This document shows positions 1 to 12,721 of a stretch of DNA of 64,000 nt, piece by piece. The position numbers and the translations under genes were made by a program. The stretch's first letter is position 1; the number at the start of each line of letters is the position of its first letter. Source of the DNA: Oxytricha trifallax (Eukaryota; Ciliophora; Spirotrichea; Sporadotrichida; Oxytrichidae); the NCBI GenBank assembly GCA_000711775.1, contig ARYC01000469.1, positions 1-64,000 of the forward strand, in the 5' to 3' direction. The notes under the pieces are model-generated. The model saw only the letters and a program-made list of their open reading frames with translations, ran no database searches and had not been told where the DNA came from.

Positions 1-95
1 TTTTCACATTAAAACCTATTAATAACCCCAACCCCTAACAAATTCCCTACAAATCAAAGCACTTATAAACCTCATTAAGGGGTTTTGGGGTTTTG
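1..95. mobile_element. right end of a TBE transposon (rest off window)
   Basis: The segment ends in the telomere-like terminus GGGGTTTTGGGGTTTTG (79-95), followed by AAT at 96-98, which fits the ANT target duplication used by TBE elements. The terminal ~50 bp match the transposase-side end of the complete inner TBE at 28264-28314 with only a few differences. The matching left end and the ORFs lie outside the window. This is not a real chromosome end: only two G4T4 units are present and unrelated AT-rich DNA continues past them. Confidence 0.88.
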
Positions 96-98
96 AAT

Positions 99-1001
99 CT
101 TATAGTATAATTATATATAGCCTTTTATATACTTTATATCAACACTTTTTTCAAATTAATTCTCATTATATACAAAATTTATAAGATTTAATTAATTTTT
201 GATAAGTATTGCCTAAGAATATAAATGTGATTTTGATGAACTTCGCTTTTAATTAGTTAATTATGTTTCCAAGGTTTTCTTAATCGTTAAACTTTAATTA
301 TCATATGCATTTTCATAATTTCTAATAAATTTTCATAATTATTTTATTAAATTCTTGTATTTATATAACAAATTACTAGCTAAATTCTATTTATTTTTTA
401 TAAACTTAATTTCCCGTAATTTGTTAACCTGTTTATGATCTCGATAATTAAATTTACTGTTCTTTTTATGCTTAATTATTTTTCAATTATATATTAATTT
501 TTTCTCTTACACTCTGATCTTAATTATTGTTTTGTGCAAAATTTTAAGATTATCGATATATTTATTAGCTTTATGCATTATTGTGTTAATTAATTAAAAT
601 AAAAAATGATAATGTAATATTACTAATAAAACTTGATACAAAATATACCATAAATAAATTAAAGAAAAGAAATTATTCGAAATTACTTAATTAATTTAAT
701 ATTTTACTATCAAGAAATAAACTTAATTAAATAAAAACTAAATAAAATGAATCTAATTAAGTAATATTCAATGTTGAGGGTTACAAATTATTAATAATGT
801 TTGTACTTTTCTTGCCTGTGCTGTTATTTTAGCTGTTACTACTGCTGCTTCCATTTTCGTTGTTATGTGTCAAATATTAAGATAAATTTTTATTACTAGG
901 TTATTATTGCTTCTCTATTTCAGATTTAACTCTAGACTTTTGATTTCATATATATATATATAAAAAACTAGAATTTGTAAAAGAAATACTTCGAAAATTC
1001 T
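99..1001. other. AT-rich stretch, no supported gene
   Basis: The stretch is very AT-rich with TA runs and no recognisable protein, RNA or repeat family. A Cys-rich frame starting at ATG 771 stays open for about 95 codons under the ciliate code, but such frames are expected by chance when only TGA stops translation. It is probably germline-limited spacer between the TBE end and the first gene. Confidence 0.5.
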
Positions 1002-1765
1002 TCAATTTTTCATAAATTTTAATAAATAATAAAAAATTTGATTCAAATTGTGCTAAATTTAGTTGACTTCTTCATTTTAATAATTGTTCATTGAATTGCT
1101 GCTTTTCTTCAACACATTAATTTAATAATCTAGAGAGTTTTAAGTTTATATTTTACTCTCCAAATTATTGGATTCGTCTAAGATTGCGTCGTCATCTAAA
1201 TAATTATATTCCAATTAATTTAAATAAAAACATTATAAAAATATTATAAAAATAAAATTAAATCTCTGTCAAATTCATTGTCAAAAGAGTCATTGTTTTA
1301 GTAAAGGTTTATTACTTTCAGTATGAAATTTTTCCTAAATTAATTAAAAATAATTATTTTTTTATAAAATTGATTTTAGATGGTTTATGATTAAAACTTA
1401 TATTCAGAATTATATATATATATATATAAGATAAATCCAAAAATTATTCTTATGTTCGTCTTATTTTAAAATTTCTATAGCATCAGGGTTTGAAAAGTAG
1501 CTTTTTATCAATAATTCAACGACCTCACTTAACTATTAAACCTCAGATATTTTTCTTAATTTCTTTGCTTCATCCTGCTGCACTTAATTTTATTAAGAAT
1601 CTTTTTGATATCCATAATTATTGCTGAAATTAAATAGTGTATTAATAATTCAATAAATAAATAAAAATAATCTAATATAATGATTATTATACTGATAGTT
1701 ACATTTTGTAGAATTGCATAGATTTGTTTTATCATTGAATCTACAGCTTGTTAATTTTTATCCAT
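1002..1765 (-). CDS. unrecognised small hydrophilic protein
   Basis: I do not recognise this protein. Read on the minus strand with UAR as Gln, it starts MDKNQQAVDSMIKQIYAILQ (ATG at 1765). It continues in coding-like blocks containing QQDEAKKLRKISEVQQLSEV (about 1510-1640), INLYQNNDSFDNEF (about 1265-1310) and YLDDDAILDESNNLES (about 1150-1205), and stops with TGA at 1002-1004. The blocks are separated by AT-rich gaps at about 1205-1260, 1320-1430 and 1640-1700 that look like IESs. The composition is acidic and helical with no transmembrane segment. It lies just downstream of the ABC transporter gene on the same strand. The coding call rests on composition and on the consistency of the blocks, not on homology. 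Confidence 0.55.
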
Positions 1766-1899
1766 TTTCTTTATATAATTCAAAAATTATGATTAATCGA
1801 GTTCAATTACATATTGATTTAATGACCAATCAATGTGAAGTTTTCTAAATTAAAGTATATTAGATAATTAAGTTAATATATAAATAAATAAATCAAATA

Positions 1900-4800
1900 T
1901 CATTAGAGATATTTCTACTTGGCTTTCTAAAATATTTTATTCTATTGATTAGTGTTTAAGGCTAAAACCATTTATGCAAATATACTTTGTGTTTTAGTTA
2001 TTTCACTGTCGTCTATTTAATTAACTAATAGTTTGAAAGGGTGATCAAATTCAGCTAACTACCCGTTATAATAAAAAGTTTTTGAAAGCATAGGTAATCT
2101 AAGAGAGGCAATTTATATAAAATTAGCTATTATATCAAGAACAAGGATTTTATCACAATAAGTGACTGCAGTTTCCAATCTATGTGCAATCATTAAAACA
2201 GTAGATTTCTAATGATATTTGAACAAATTTTTGAGTACTTTCTTTTAAGTTTAATTATCAATTTAGCTGGTTGGCTCATCAAGTAAAACTAACAGAGAGT
2301 TCTTTTTCAAGAATGCAGCAGATAAACTCAGAAGTTATATTTATCCAGCAGACAAGCTATTGCAAATAGAATTATGACTTAAACTATCTAAACCACTTTT
2401 TGTAAGAGCTTAACTTATTTCATTTTCAGAAAATTAATTTAAGGGATCCAAGTTTTCTTTAATAGTGGCTGAAGACATGATAAAATTAGATTGTAGAACT
2501 GCTGAAGTCTTTAGCCTTAAATCTTTAACGTCAAGAGTTTATGTTGAATTTCCATCAATCATAATGTTTCCACGCATTGGCTATCTGAATCCATGAATCA
2601 ATTAGAATAGTGATGACTTCCCTGAACCAGTTCTTCCTACTACAGCCACTTTTTCACCATGATTTATGGTAAAGCTTAGTTCTGTAAGTGCAGGATCAAG
2701 TTTCCTGGAGTATCTCATTTCAACATCTTAAAATTCAATACTTGCCTACCTTATTTCTTTCTAGTTAATTTGACTCTTGTGTTCTGGGCTTAGATTAATG
2801 TACTCAAATAGTCTTTAAATAGCAACCATATCATTCTCGAGAGTAGCACTCCATCTTACAGCTGTATTAAAATGTCTGGCAATTTCAACAGCTAATTAAA
2901 ATCCAATTGCAGTCATAGCTATGTCCTATGAACTCTCAATTTTTGTTATGAAAATAGCAAAGAATGCGAATACTGAGGCAATAGCATAAGCTTGCATATC
3001 TATTCTAAAGGCACACCATCTATTAACTGCATTTGAAGTTACAAAAGCTTCTGTCTGCTTATCTTGTAAATCGAAGATTTTATGCATGAAATATTCTCCT
3101 CTTCCAAATGCCTTGATAGTAGTCAACCCATTAATTGTGTCTTGGATTAAAGAATTTATTGGAGACATTAGTCCAGATTTTAATCTGTAGGTGTCTCTAG
3201 TCAAATGTAAATTAATAGCCCTTATTTTCCAAAGAATTAAAAAATTACTATATTAATGCCCTTTAAAACAAACGTTTTACAAACAAAGAACATAGCCAGA
3301 GATAGCTGTCATTATAAGTACATATGGAGCTGAAATTACTATTATGATCAGAGTTATACTGCATTTAACAACATACTATAGTATTAAATTATTAATTGAA
3401 TTATCTTACATCTGTCAAATCTAGATAAGTATAAACTATGCTATCCAATACCTAAACATCTTTTGAAAATCTATTCAAAATTCTTCCATTTGTATTTTCT
3501 TCAAAGAACTTTATTTTTGTTCTTAGGACGCTGTTTACCATGCCATCGTGAAGTCTCTTATTTATTTACATGAACTAATTAAAGATTAATTAACGACTAT
3601 GACAAATTTTTTTTTTAATGACTTACAATTTTATTGCAGATAAGCTTGCCAACAAATGAGAAAAGCACTGCAAATACCATAATAGAAAAGAGTAATATGT
3701 TATAGTTGCTTTGATTTAAATCATTACCATTCAATTTATTAGAAAGTGTATATGCTAAATATCCACTAACTGCTAAGTTATTTAAGTTTATCATTACAGT
3801 TGTTAGAATTAGTAGTAATAAGGAGTATTTTCCACAAGAGGTGTAGCTGAAAAACTAAGTATAAGTTTGCCACTTTACCTTCCCTGTTTATTTGTTCTCT
3901 TCTTTGATAATTTAAGTAGATTTTTTATTTGAACTATCAACCTCAGGCTCCTCCGTTTTAGTACTTGCCTATGTAGCTTGCATCAAATCTTATCGCAACC
4001 TTTGAATGAGATTATTATCTTCCTCCATAGATTAAAAGAATTCTTAAGATTTCTTTAGTCTAGCAATAGATCCATTTTCCATCAAGATTACATAATCTAG
4101 CTCAGCTGCTTGATCTAAATCGTAAGTTACTAGAAATACTATTTTATCTTTGCATAGACCTTTGATTGCATTTTCCATAATATCTCTAGCAACTCTTGAA
4201 TCTAAAGCACTAAGACTGCCGTCTAGAAGTACTACCTTAGAATCCTTCTTATAGAGTGCCCTAGCCAAACTAATCCTATATCTTTGACCACCTGATAATT
4301 ATGTGCCCATCTCTCCTAGTTTAGTCATATCTCCTTTGCTTAGGTTCTTGAAGTCTTCATTTAAACAGCAAGAATCCACAATTGTCTGATACCATTTTTT
4401 ATTGTAAGGCATTCCGAAAAGAATATTCGATCTCACAGTACCACTGATAATCAAAGGATTTTGCTCTGCATATGCAACATCTGAAGAATTTAAAGTAATT
4501 TTTCCTTTTGATATGCATAGCTCTTTTAACATAGTAAGAAATAGGGAAGTTTTTCCACTCCCTACCTTTCCTATTACTGCAATTTTTTCATTATTACTGA
4601 ACTCAAAACTCACATCTTTTATTACTGTATCATATTAACCAGTTGAAGTGTGTTCTATATTAGCTTCGTTATCTATATCTTCTCCAGTATCTTTATCTTC
4701 TTGAAGGTTCCATTATGAATAAATGTTCTCAAGTTTAATATATGCCTTAGCATTTTTTCTCTATTAATCTTCCTCAGTTTGCTTTCTCAATTTTCTATTT

Positions 4801-7135
4801 GTATGAAAAGCACTCATATTATCATAATCGTCATCAATCAAAGTTAATTTTTATTATATAAATATTCTACTTAAAAAAACATATCCTGTTGATTATGGTT
4901 GCCTCAACCAAGGTATTATTCAATTTTTTTATCTAAAAAGCGCTTTCAATTACTGTAGTGATACGTTTATCAAAAACTTTAAGATTATATATAGCTTCTA
5001 TCGCATAATTAGAGTACAGAATACTGAAGTTAAATATATAACCTAGTAGAGCCAATGTTGAGAAAACTTTTCCTAACTCCAGAGTTTCCTTATCAGCAAA
5101 CAAGAAAATTATTGATGAAATTAAAGTGCCTGCGTTTTGGTATATAGCTCCACATATATTCTTAATGTTTATGTACTTAGTGAATACTTCGAGCTCCTGC
5201 CCTCTTATATCATTGATTTTATCTGCAAATACCTTCTCCCAGAGATTTAACTTTATGGCTTTAATGCCAAGTAAAACTTAACTAAAATATTGAATTCTAG
5301 AATCTGATTTCTAATAAAGTTCAAACTATAGCTTTGAGAGCTTTCTATTAGAGTAATACTGAAGGAAAAGTAGCAAAATCATACCAATATAGCAAAATAC
5401 TACTACTAAGCCAAACATGTTGAAAAGTATTAAAGCGGAGATTATGGTGTTTAGGGGTACGACTAGAAGATAGGGGAATTACCAGCTACCGGTTACAAAT
5501 GCGTCAATGTCTTTAGTGAAGATATTCAAAATTGCAGCTCTTTTATTTTCTTAAAGTTGCCATTAATAAAATATAATTTTTTAACTCATATGAAATTAAT
5601 GCATGAATTATTTTATTATGATTAATGGAAAGAACAAAGATCTCTATAGAGCCAGGATCTTATAGCATTTTCAACATACTTGAAATAGTTGTAAACATGA
5701 AAATCGTAGTAATTTCTTGCTATAATTGAAACTAATCTGAAAATGCAAAATCCAAAGAATAATCCGTATGAGTATAATTAAATTTTTATTTTTAATTCTA
5801 TAATTATTCATTTCTTATATTAATATATACATTCTTAGTAAACAATACCAACTAGGATATTGTTCAGTATTTTAGAGATAATCAATGATCATTCTGATTA
5901 GATAAATTGATAAAATAGTTGATATTTCTACTGCTACAAGCTGTAATCCATATTTAAATACTCCCTTATAAGTTAGTCTTTTTATTATAAAAATATAATT
6001 AATTATGAAATCAATGTTTTAAATATTTTACCATTTTTTATAATTAAAAATTAATTTTATACAGAAGTAAAATAATTTGTGAATAAGAATTGGTAATATA
6101 AGAAGCTTATGGAGATTTAAATACCATTTTAAGATTATCATTTTGGTGATTTATCATACAATTTAAAGTTAAATTTATTATAAAAGATAATGTTAATATT
6201 TAATTACAATTTTCTAAAAATATATTACATTTAAAAAATTTACTGTCAACTATATTTTTATGTAATATTACCTAATGTATATTTTCATCCTCATTTATAC
6301 ACCAATCATTGTATAAATTAACAGATCGATCTTCTCTCTGTAAATGCTGCATGTTGTCTTCTGTAACTTTCTCCTATGTCATAGCTATACATTTCAAAAA
6401 TTTTTATTATCAATCAGATTTGGGTAAATATACATAAAAATTATAAATATTTTTCTAAAAGTTCCAAGCAAATAAAATGTCTATCAAACTTACCAAACTT
6501 AATAAAAGGAGTAAGCCAAGTTTACATTAAATCTGAAAACAGTGTCCTATTAACATATAACTCCCTATCATCTATATGAAAATATTTCATTTATACATTT
6601 TTCCATATAGTTTATTTTTAATTAATTGCCTTACTTATAGTTTAACTTGGATTGCTTTGCTGTATCTTAGACAGTCTACCATTATTGACATCTTTAGGTT
6701 CAGTATTACAACTCTCTATGGATTGAAATGATTTGGAATCTGAATTCATTTCACTCTCTTTTTCATCGAATAATTTGTTGGGGTTCTTGTATTGAGTAGA
6801 TAAAGAAGAAGGCCCCACATTATCTTTGTCATTGATGTAATTTAGGCCAGGATTCTCTTGCATTCTGGCTTGACTTAAAATGTCTGGGAGTTGATCTGAT
6901 GTCAAAGTATCAACACCCAGATACATTGTAAATATATTATTAAGAATTTGAATATTTGATCAGATCCATAGACTCTTCCATATGGCCATCAAGAGTCTAA
7001 TTGTGATTAGACTCTACATCAAAAGTGTCGTTTCCCAAATTTATATATTTCTGCTTGTCCAATTAAAAATAAAAATAAATGATGATAAGATTATTTCTTA
7101 ATAATTAAATTGAATTATTAGGCACTAGCTTTCAT
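1900..7135 (-). CDS. ABCC/MRP-type full ABC transporter
   Basis: A membrane ATP-driven exporter of the ABCC (MRP) family with the usual TMD1-NBD1-TMD2-NBD2 order. Starting from ATG 7135, the N-terminal MDSs include the typical ABCC segment [18 protein letters not shown] (about 6480-6550) and then the first membrane domain (about 5970-4900). NBD1 (about 4613-4045) has Walker A GKVGSGKT, signature LSGGQ, and a Walker B where the position after the Asp is Gly, with Tyr in place of the H-loop His. TMD2 spans about 3850-2750. NBD2 (about 2690-2020) has Walker A GRTGSGKS, signature LSAGQ, Walker B LLDEPTSQ and H-loop IAHRL, all close to consensus. The C-terminus at 1900 is the usual helical tail. 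Several AT-rich IESs interrupt the frame (for example near 2060-2120, 3230-3300 and 5570-5630), so the mature length cannot be given exactly. The substrate cannot be inferred. Confidence 0.9.
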
Positions 7136-7524
7136 CTTTTTTATAGATACTTAAATTATTAAGTAAAATTAGTATGTAAGACATTAGAAACTATTGATAT
7201 AAATTAACTTTGATTTAAATTAAGTTTAGTAATTAAGCTTTTTTAATTATAAATAAATCACTATTTAATTTGTATATGGTGGTAATAATTTAATTAGTAA
7301 TTATAATTAATTGAAAATGATGTCTAATTGCATGCAGAAGCTGCAGTTTGCTATCAGACGTTAAACCATGCAAATGGGTTAACAATTCTAGGTCAACAAT
7401 GGGCTAGCTACAAACACATAAAGATATTTCTTGACTTAAAACACAATGATGAGTTTTTTTTTAATTTTAAACCAACTTATTACTTTTAACATCAATTCTT
7501 TCTATTAACTGTAATATATTATAA
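7136..7524. other. divergent intergenic region
   Basis: An AT-rich spacer between the start of the ABC transporter (-) and the bL35m gene (+). A less AT-rich island at about 7320-7440 has no convincing reading frame; it may hold the promoters of the two divergent genes. I see no repeat or RNA gene. Confidence 0.4.
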
Positions 7525-8093
7525 ATGAGAAGCGCCTTAATGATGAGATAAGCTCAACAACAGCAAGTTTTAATGTCAAATTTCTTCTCGAGAGGTTTCT
7601 TCACTCTCAATAAAAACTCCTACTTCATGCTTTAATCAATGAACACTCAATAAATTTTAAAGCAACAACAACAATAGTAGGTGCTGAATTTAACTCAAGA
7701 AAGCAGTAGAGATTTCAGTATTATATCAAGGAGAGTGGCAAAGAGAACCGCAAGAGTCTAGAAATTTAAGCTAAAAACTAAGAAAGCATTCGCTAAGAGA
7801 TTTGTTATTGTAAGTATTGCGATTTTACAAAGAATTAGTAGCAAACATTTCAATTTCACTTGTAACAAACATTCTGTGTCTATCATTTGCTTAATTTTCA
7901 TTAAATTTAGGGAGGGAAATTGAGAGATAGACTTTTCAAGTTCCACGCTTTAGGTTATCGCCATTTGAATAGAAACAAGTCAAACAGAAACCTGTCCAGA
8001 AAGAGAGGCAGATTCCTACATCACAAGGCAGACATCAAGAAGGCCTAAAAGTACATGCCATACTACAAGAGAAGAAAGTACACCAAGTTATGA
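7525..8093 (+). CDS. MRPL35: mitochondrial large-subunit ribosomal protein bL35m
   Basis: A bacterial-type L35 protein of the mitochondrial large ribosomal subunit. The start ATG is at 7525. The first exon encodes a roughly 75-residue extension with a Phe/Arg-containing N-terminus that could target mitochondria, then the L35 motif KLKTKKAFAKRF. A GT-AG intron (7810-7910, 101 bp) splits it in phase 0. The second exon gives GGKLRDRLFKFHALGYRHLN, a basic stretch SRKRGRFLHHKAD and the typical end KKAQKYMPYYKRRKYTKL before TGA 8091-8093. The predicted length is about 155 residues, of which the last ~75 are the conserved domain. A Gln-rich patch lies in the extension. The L35 motif order and the KADxKKxxxxMPY-like end make the family call secure; mitochondrial location is inferred from the family and the extension. 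Confidence 0.9.
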
Positions 8094-8311
8094 GAGAATA
8101 GACGATACATACAATTCATGATTACTTAATCAAACACTTTAACTTTATTTAAAAATACATTCGAACATTATATAGTTGAAAAATAATTAAAGAGTGCCTT
8201 TTGTAATTTTCATTTTTAATGAAAGTTATAAGTTTATTATACACATACTCACAAACTTCACATATTAATGAAGAAATTCATGATATATTTCGCTTATTAA
8301 TCTTTGTAACT

Positions 8312-9273
8312 TCAGAAATTAATCTTCTCTTATATTCTTTATTTTTCACATGTCTTGCAAGTAAGCGCATCTCTCTTAGTATTTACTGAAGAACATATTT
8401 TAAGCACAAATTTTACGAATTTATCTTCAAATATTATTACATTTATTAACATTTCAGCGAGACACTGGAAGGGATCTTCAATGTTTTTGCCTTGTAATGT
8501 GCTCACTTCAAAGAACTCGAAACCGATGCTCTTTGCGAATGCCAAACCATCTTGAGGGCCTATTATCAAATTTCTTTCGATTCTAATGATATGAGTTTAC
8601 AATGACAATATGATTCTAGCATGTTTAAAACAAAATTAAATTGATAATACAGCAATTCTATTTTCTAAGTCAATTTTATTTGCAACTACAACTCCAGTTA
8701 ACTGCTTTCCTTGGTTTTGTTGCTTGATACCCTCAAGCCATTGTCTCAAGAGATGGAACGTGTCTGGGTTAGTCACGTCATAGACCAACATAATTAAGTT
8801 AGCTTTTCCAAGAAGTTACTCATATTTATTTATGAATTAGTATTTAGTATAAAGATTCAATAAATATTTATTAGTTCAAAGGTGATTTCTTTGAAGATGT
8901 TTTAGCCGGCGATATCAATCATGTGCAATTCAACTCTTTGATAGCTCTTTCCCTCAATTGAAATTTCCTTAAAATTTTTTATCAATAATATATCATTTAT
9001 ATAAAAATTCATTCAAATATAAATGTATTACACCCAAATAATATGTTTTTATACAATATCGATATATTTATGATTCAATTAAATATATTGAATTCGAACA
9101 ACTAAATACTAACTTAAGTAATTTATAATAAGAATTTCCTTGATGTTGTATTCGCAACCCTGAGTCATCATGTAATTGTGATTGAAAGTGCCCTTGACCA
9201 CTTAATTAATAAGACTGGACTTGCCGACAGTTGGCTCTCCTGCCACGATCACTCTTGCACGCAAAATAGACAT
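8312..9273 (-). CDS. IFT27: IFT27/RABL4-type small GTPase
   Basis: A Rab-like GTPase of the intraflagellar transport B complex, expected in a ciliated cell. From ATG 9273 the protein shows G1 GEPTVGKS, a switch region with MMTQGCEY, G3 DIAGQ, then LVYDVTN, G4 NKID and the IFT27-like C-terminal half FEVSTLQGKNIEDPFQCLAE. The DIAGQ form and the absence of a C-terminal prenylation Cys pair suit IFT27 better than ordinary Rabs. Three IESs interrupt it; two have clear pointers (AATTTCCTT at 8962/9133 and ATTCTA at 8580/8655) and their removal restores the family alignment exactly. A third AT-rich gap lies at about 8820-8880. Stop TGA is at 8312-8314. The divergent neighbour at 9512 starts 239 bp away. 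Confidence 0.85.
8580..8654 (-). other. IES in the IFT27 gene, pointer ATTCTA
   Basis: A 75-bp AT-rich insertion bounded by direct repeats ATTCTA (8580-8585 and 8655-8660). Excision with one copy kept joins NKIDLENRI to ERNLIIGPQDG in frame, giving the expected spacing after the NKxD motif. The insertion itself contains no in-frame TGA, so it was recognised from the repeats and from family alignment. Confidence 0.75.
8962..9132 (-). other. IES in the IFT27 gene, pointer AATTTCCTT
   Basis: A 171-bp AT-rich stretch bounded by a 9-bp direct repeat, AATTTCCTT (8962-8970 and 9133-9141). Keeping one copy joins YNIKEI to SIEGKSY in frame, between the switch I and G3 regions of the GTPase. This is a textbook MDS-IES-MDS junction. 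Confidence 0.85.
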
Positions 9274-9511
9274 ATTGTTTTAGATTTGAATTTAAATATT
9301 TCTTTATATTATTTTCTCATTCTATTTTCATTTATACTTCTAAACTTTTCATGATATAACTAAATATCACTTATTAGATATTATAGTTAAATATTAGCGT
9401 ATATTTATATATATATTTTTATGTTTTATTTAAGTAATTAGAAGATATAGCAAACTCAATTCACTTCTATAGAAGCTTAAAAATAACCCAAATTGCAAAA
9501 TCATTAATAAA

Positions 9512-10344
9512 ATGATTTACAGAAAGATTTTTAACAATTTCGTTAAAAAAGTTAAGATAAAAAGCCTGGGACTTCGTTAGGAGGTCTTAGATAAAAATAG
9601 TCAATTCTCAATTGCAATAACTAAAACTAAAACATTTTCAGATTGAGAAATTAAAGCGCATCAGGCTAGAAATTAATGCAAAAATCTGGGAGTAAGGATA
9701 AGGTAGTTGCAAATTTCTTTGATGATCCTGATATGATAGAATTTAAAAGGTAGAATCAAAATCCAGCTTATAAGCAATTGAAAATTAATATATATTAAAC
9801 AAGTAGATTTTGAAACATCATGAAGTTTATAAATCAATTTTTCATAAGTTTAAATAGACAATTTTATGAAATACCAAAGAATTTAGAATTTGATGAGCAT
9901 GAAAGTCCGATAAACAGAGAAATATTAATAAATCACGTACTAGACGAATCAAGTATTTTAAACGATAGTAATTTACAGCCTACAGCAGAAAACACCTCAA
10001 TTCAAGACAGTCAAAAGGTTTAAAAACAACCAACCAATTAGAATAAAACCGAGTAAATCTAACAACAACCACCTTAAAACAAATTCTCAGTTTAATAGAT
10101 TTTACCAAATAAATCAGATCAGTAGTAACATCATAGATTTAATGTGTAAGCTGCGCTTTCTCAATTGAAATAGAGACCTCCTAAATCTCCATCAGATTTA
10201 TTGAAGGGATTTGATAATTAAAATACAAAAAATCAAGTTTAATCATCAGTGCTTCCAATAAGTAAAAAAGGCTTGAGTAGTGTTAATATGGAAGATATGT
10301 AATTGAGAGTTGTGCTGTAAATGATGGAAAACAAATTGAATTGA
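9512..10344 (+). CDS. unrecognised Gln/Asn-rich protein
   Basis: I do not recognise this protein. A short basic N-terminal block starts at ATG 9512 (MIYRKIFNNFVKKVK). A second coding-like block at about 9640-9790 includes KSGSKDKVVANFFDDPDMIE, and a long block from about 9820 ends at TGA 10342-10344 and is rich in Gln, Asn and Ser, with proline patches. The blocks are in different frames, so an intron or IES must lie near 9580-9640 (a GT...TTTTCAG stretch at 9582-9639 is a candidate) and another near 9790-9820. There are no transmembrane segments. It is convergent with the next gene (ends 131 bp apart). Confidence 0.5.
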
Positions 10345-10474
10345 AAGTAATAATAGGATATATTTTAATGCTTATTTATTTTTTGAAATTTTCATCTTCA
10401 TTTAGAAATTTGCATTGATACATTCTTTAATAAATTCTAGTTTTATAGTAATTATAAAATTTAAGAAATCAATT

Positions 10475-12721
10475 TCAAAACTTATCTTATTATTTTTCAG
10501 AAGGGAATATATTCATAACAAGCCTAAGTTTATCAAAATACTCCTCCTTAATTCGTTTTCTGGCTTCAAAATCTCTATATTTAGTTCTAGTTTTCAAAAG
10601 TTGACTGACATCTTATCTACACATTTTAAATATAGCGGCTCTATCGATTTGACTATCATTCATCATTTAGTTTATTTTCTGACCATCAAAAGATTCTTAT
10701 TAAGAATTAAAGCCTACTCTTTTCTATCTATGTCTTTATTGTGAAAAAGAGAATCTAAATTTATCATGCTTTTACTTTGGTGAATAAAGATTATTTGACT
10801 ATTAACGTTCTTAAATCTTTTCAATCATAGTATTTTTCAAGTAATTTGGGGACAGTTACTAGATTATCTAGACAGATTTATCAACCGTCGGTATATTGCA
10901 GCATTCTTTATCATATCTACGTTTAATGTTGTTAATTGATTAAAATTTCTATCTAAATTTCACTCTCTCTTCAATTATTTCCTCTTTTGTCATGTCTTAG
11001 ACAATTTTCTTTCGCTTAGATTGCAAATGCAAGTTATCCTCATCCTGTTCAAGCTCTTTTTATCTATTGAACTCAAGAATATCGTAAATTATATCTGATT
11101 GATCCAGTAGACTTGGGATTTAATTCCTGGGATATTACTCTATAAATTATCTGCTCCGAGGAAGCTATTGATAGTGGATGTCAGAATTTTTAGTGTTTAA
11201 AGTTAATTATAGGTTTCGGGGCAAGAGGATCGACTTTTTAATAGCTCTATGTTATAGATTTTGGTCCGCTTATGATAAAGTTGAGCTATTAAGATTTTTA
11301 GAAAAGTTCATAGTCTCATTCATTACAGATTTATCATCTCCAACTGAGTATCTTTTTCTTTAGAAGAGCTTGTTATGATTAATACTCATTGAATTATCTT
11401 GAAATCGAATGTCAGCAGGAGAAAAGTATCGATTAGAACTCTCTGCTATTTTTATCTTAGGTTCTTAACTGTCTTTTGATAAATGACTTTAAATTACAAC
11501 TTTTTTATTTCTCACTGTTTTGCTCTTTAATTACGAATTTAAACTTTCTTAAATATTTTCAGGGAAAACTCCGTTTCTAAGTAAAAGATCTTTTCTTTCA
11601 ATAAGATTTAAGTCTGGTGATAAAGCTGTTTTACTATTTACAATTATTTCTAATTTATCTCGATCAAACTTTGAGTTTTCAATAAGTTTTTAAGAATTTT
11701 AGTTTTGCTAGGTTTCTGCTATAAAATCGTATTAATTTTCCACTTAATTAAATCCCTTAAATTCTAGTTTTATAGGTGCATCTGATAACCTGCTAGCGTC
11801 ATTCATGCTAGATCTAGGCTCTAATCTGTCACTTATTTTAGCGCTTACACTTTTATCAATCATTTCATGAATGACTGATTCCCTTTAATAATTCTCTTAT
11901 TTCTAAGTTTCTTAATTCAATTGAGACTGCAATTAACTTTAATTTCTTTCGTTATTATCGTTGAGTCTCAAAATTGATTACTTTTTATTACTAAAGTTTC
12001 TCTTACCTTTTTTCGGTGTGCATTAAATTTACTAAGTTTTATTGACTTAGTCTCTTATATTAAGTTTCTCTAGTCTTCCTTCAATTTGGAACCTTTGTTT
12101 AAGTTAATGTTAATTCTAGCTTAAACCTCTTGATGAAGGTAATATCAAGGATTTTTCATTAAATTCACTTGTTCTAGGAGACTGTAAAGTGGAATGGGCA
12201 GTGGATTGCTAAAATAGGTTTTATACATTATTGAATTATGGAGCAAATTTTTAATTGAAATTGAATTTCTGATTCCATGATTAGAGATTTGGAGTGTGTT
12301 GGGTATCTGAATATTGGTTGAGAGTTTAAGAGTTTCTTCTATTGTTTAAAACTGTTTAAAGTCTTCTCTCTTTAACATAAAAAATGCTATATAATCAAAA
12401 TTCAAGTTATTTAATCTGTATTGAATTACAAATATAAAACTCTTAAGGAGAAGGCAAGAATATTTAATCTATATTTTATCTTCCGCTATCCATTTTTATC
12501 GATAAATTTCCATTTTATTAATTTATATGTTACTATTGTGAAACTTAGTTGGTATCAAAATATATTTATCTATGCTGATTTCTATTTGGTCTACTATCAT
12601 ATAATCTACTATTTAACTCCCTGATTTTAAATTAATTTATTTCAAATGCGTTTAACTTAGTTTTTACAATCACCATGTTTTCTAATAAGTGAGCTTGGTT
12701 ATTATTGTAATTCGCACTCAT
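10475..12721 (-). CDS. unrecognised Gln/Asn-rich protein with coiled-coil C-terminus
   Basis: I do not recognise this protein. From ATG 12721 (MSANYNNNQAHLLENM) the N-terminal half is Asn/Gln/Ser-rich low complexity. The C-terminal part is charged and helical, with blocks such as RQKELEQDEDNLHLQSKRKK (about 11020-11060) and RTKYRDFEARKRIKEEYFDK (about 10540-10600), stopping at TGA 10475-10477. A frame change near 12270-12400 implies at least one IES. About 2 kb of nearly continuous open frame under the ciliate code, with consistent composition, supports it as real. Function unknown. Confidence 0.6.

Noticed and set aside
79..95. G4T4 repeats as a true telomere or chromosome end
   Set aside because: Only two units are present, the same terminus occurs at both ends of internal TBE elements, and non-telomeric DNA continues beyond it.
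771..1060. Cys-rich open frame starting at ATG 771
   Set aside because: No family resemblance, and long frames are expected by chance in AT-rich DNA with one stop codon; its composition is unlike the neighbouring genes.
10415..10744. Plus-strand ORF of 109 residues
   Set aside because: The minus strand carries a continuous charged helical coding block here (SRTKYRDFEARKR-like), and the plus frame is a shadow.
12421..12624. Plus-strand ORF of 67 residues
   Set aside because: It is antisense to the N-terminal coding block of the minus-strand gene starting at 12721, which stays open under the ciliate code through this interval.
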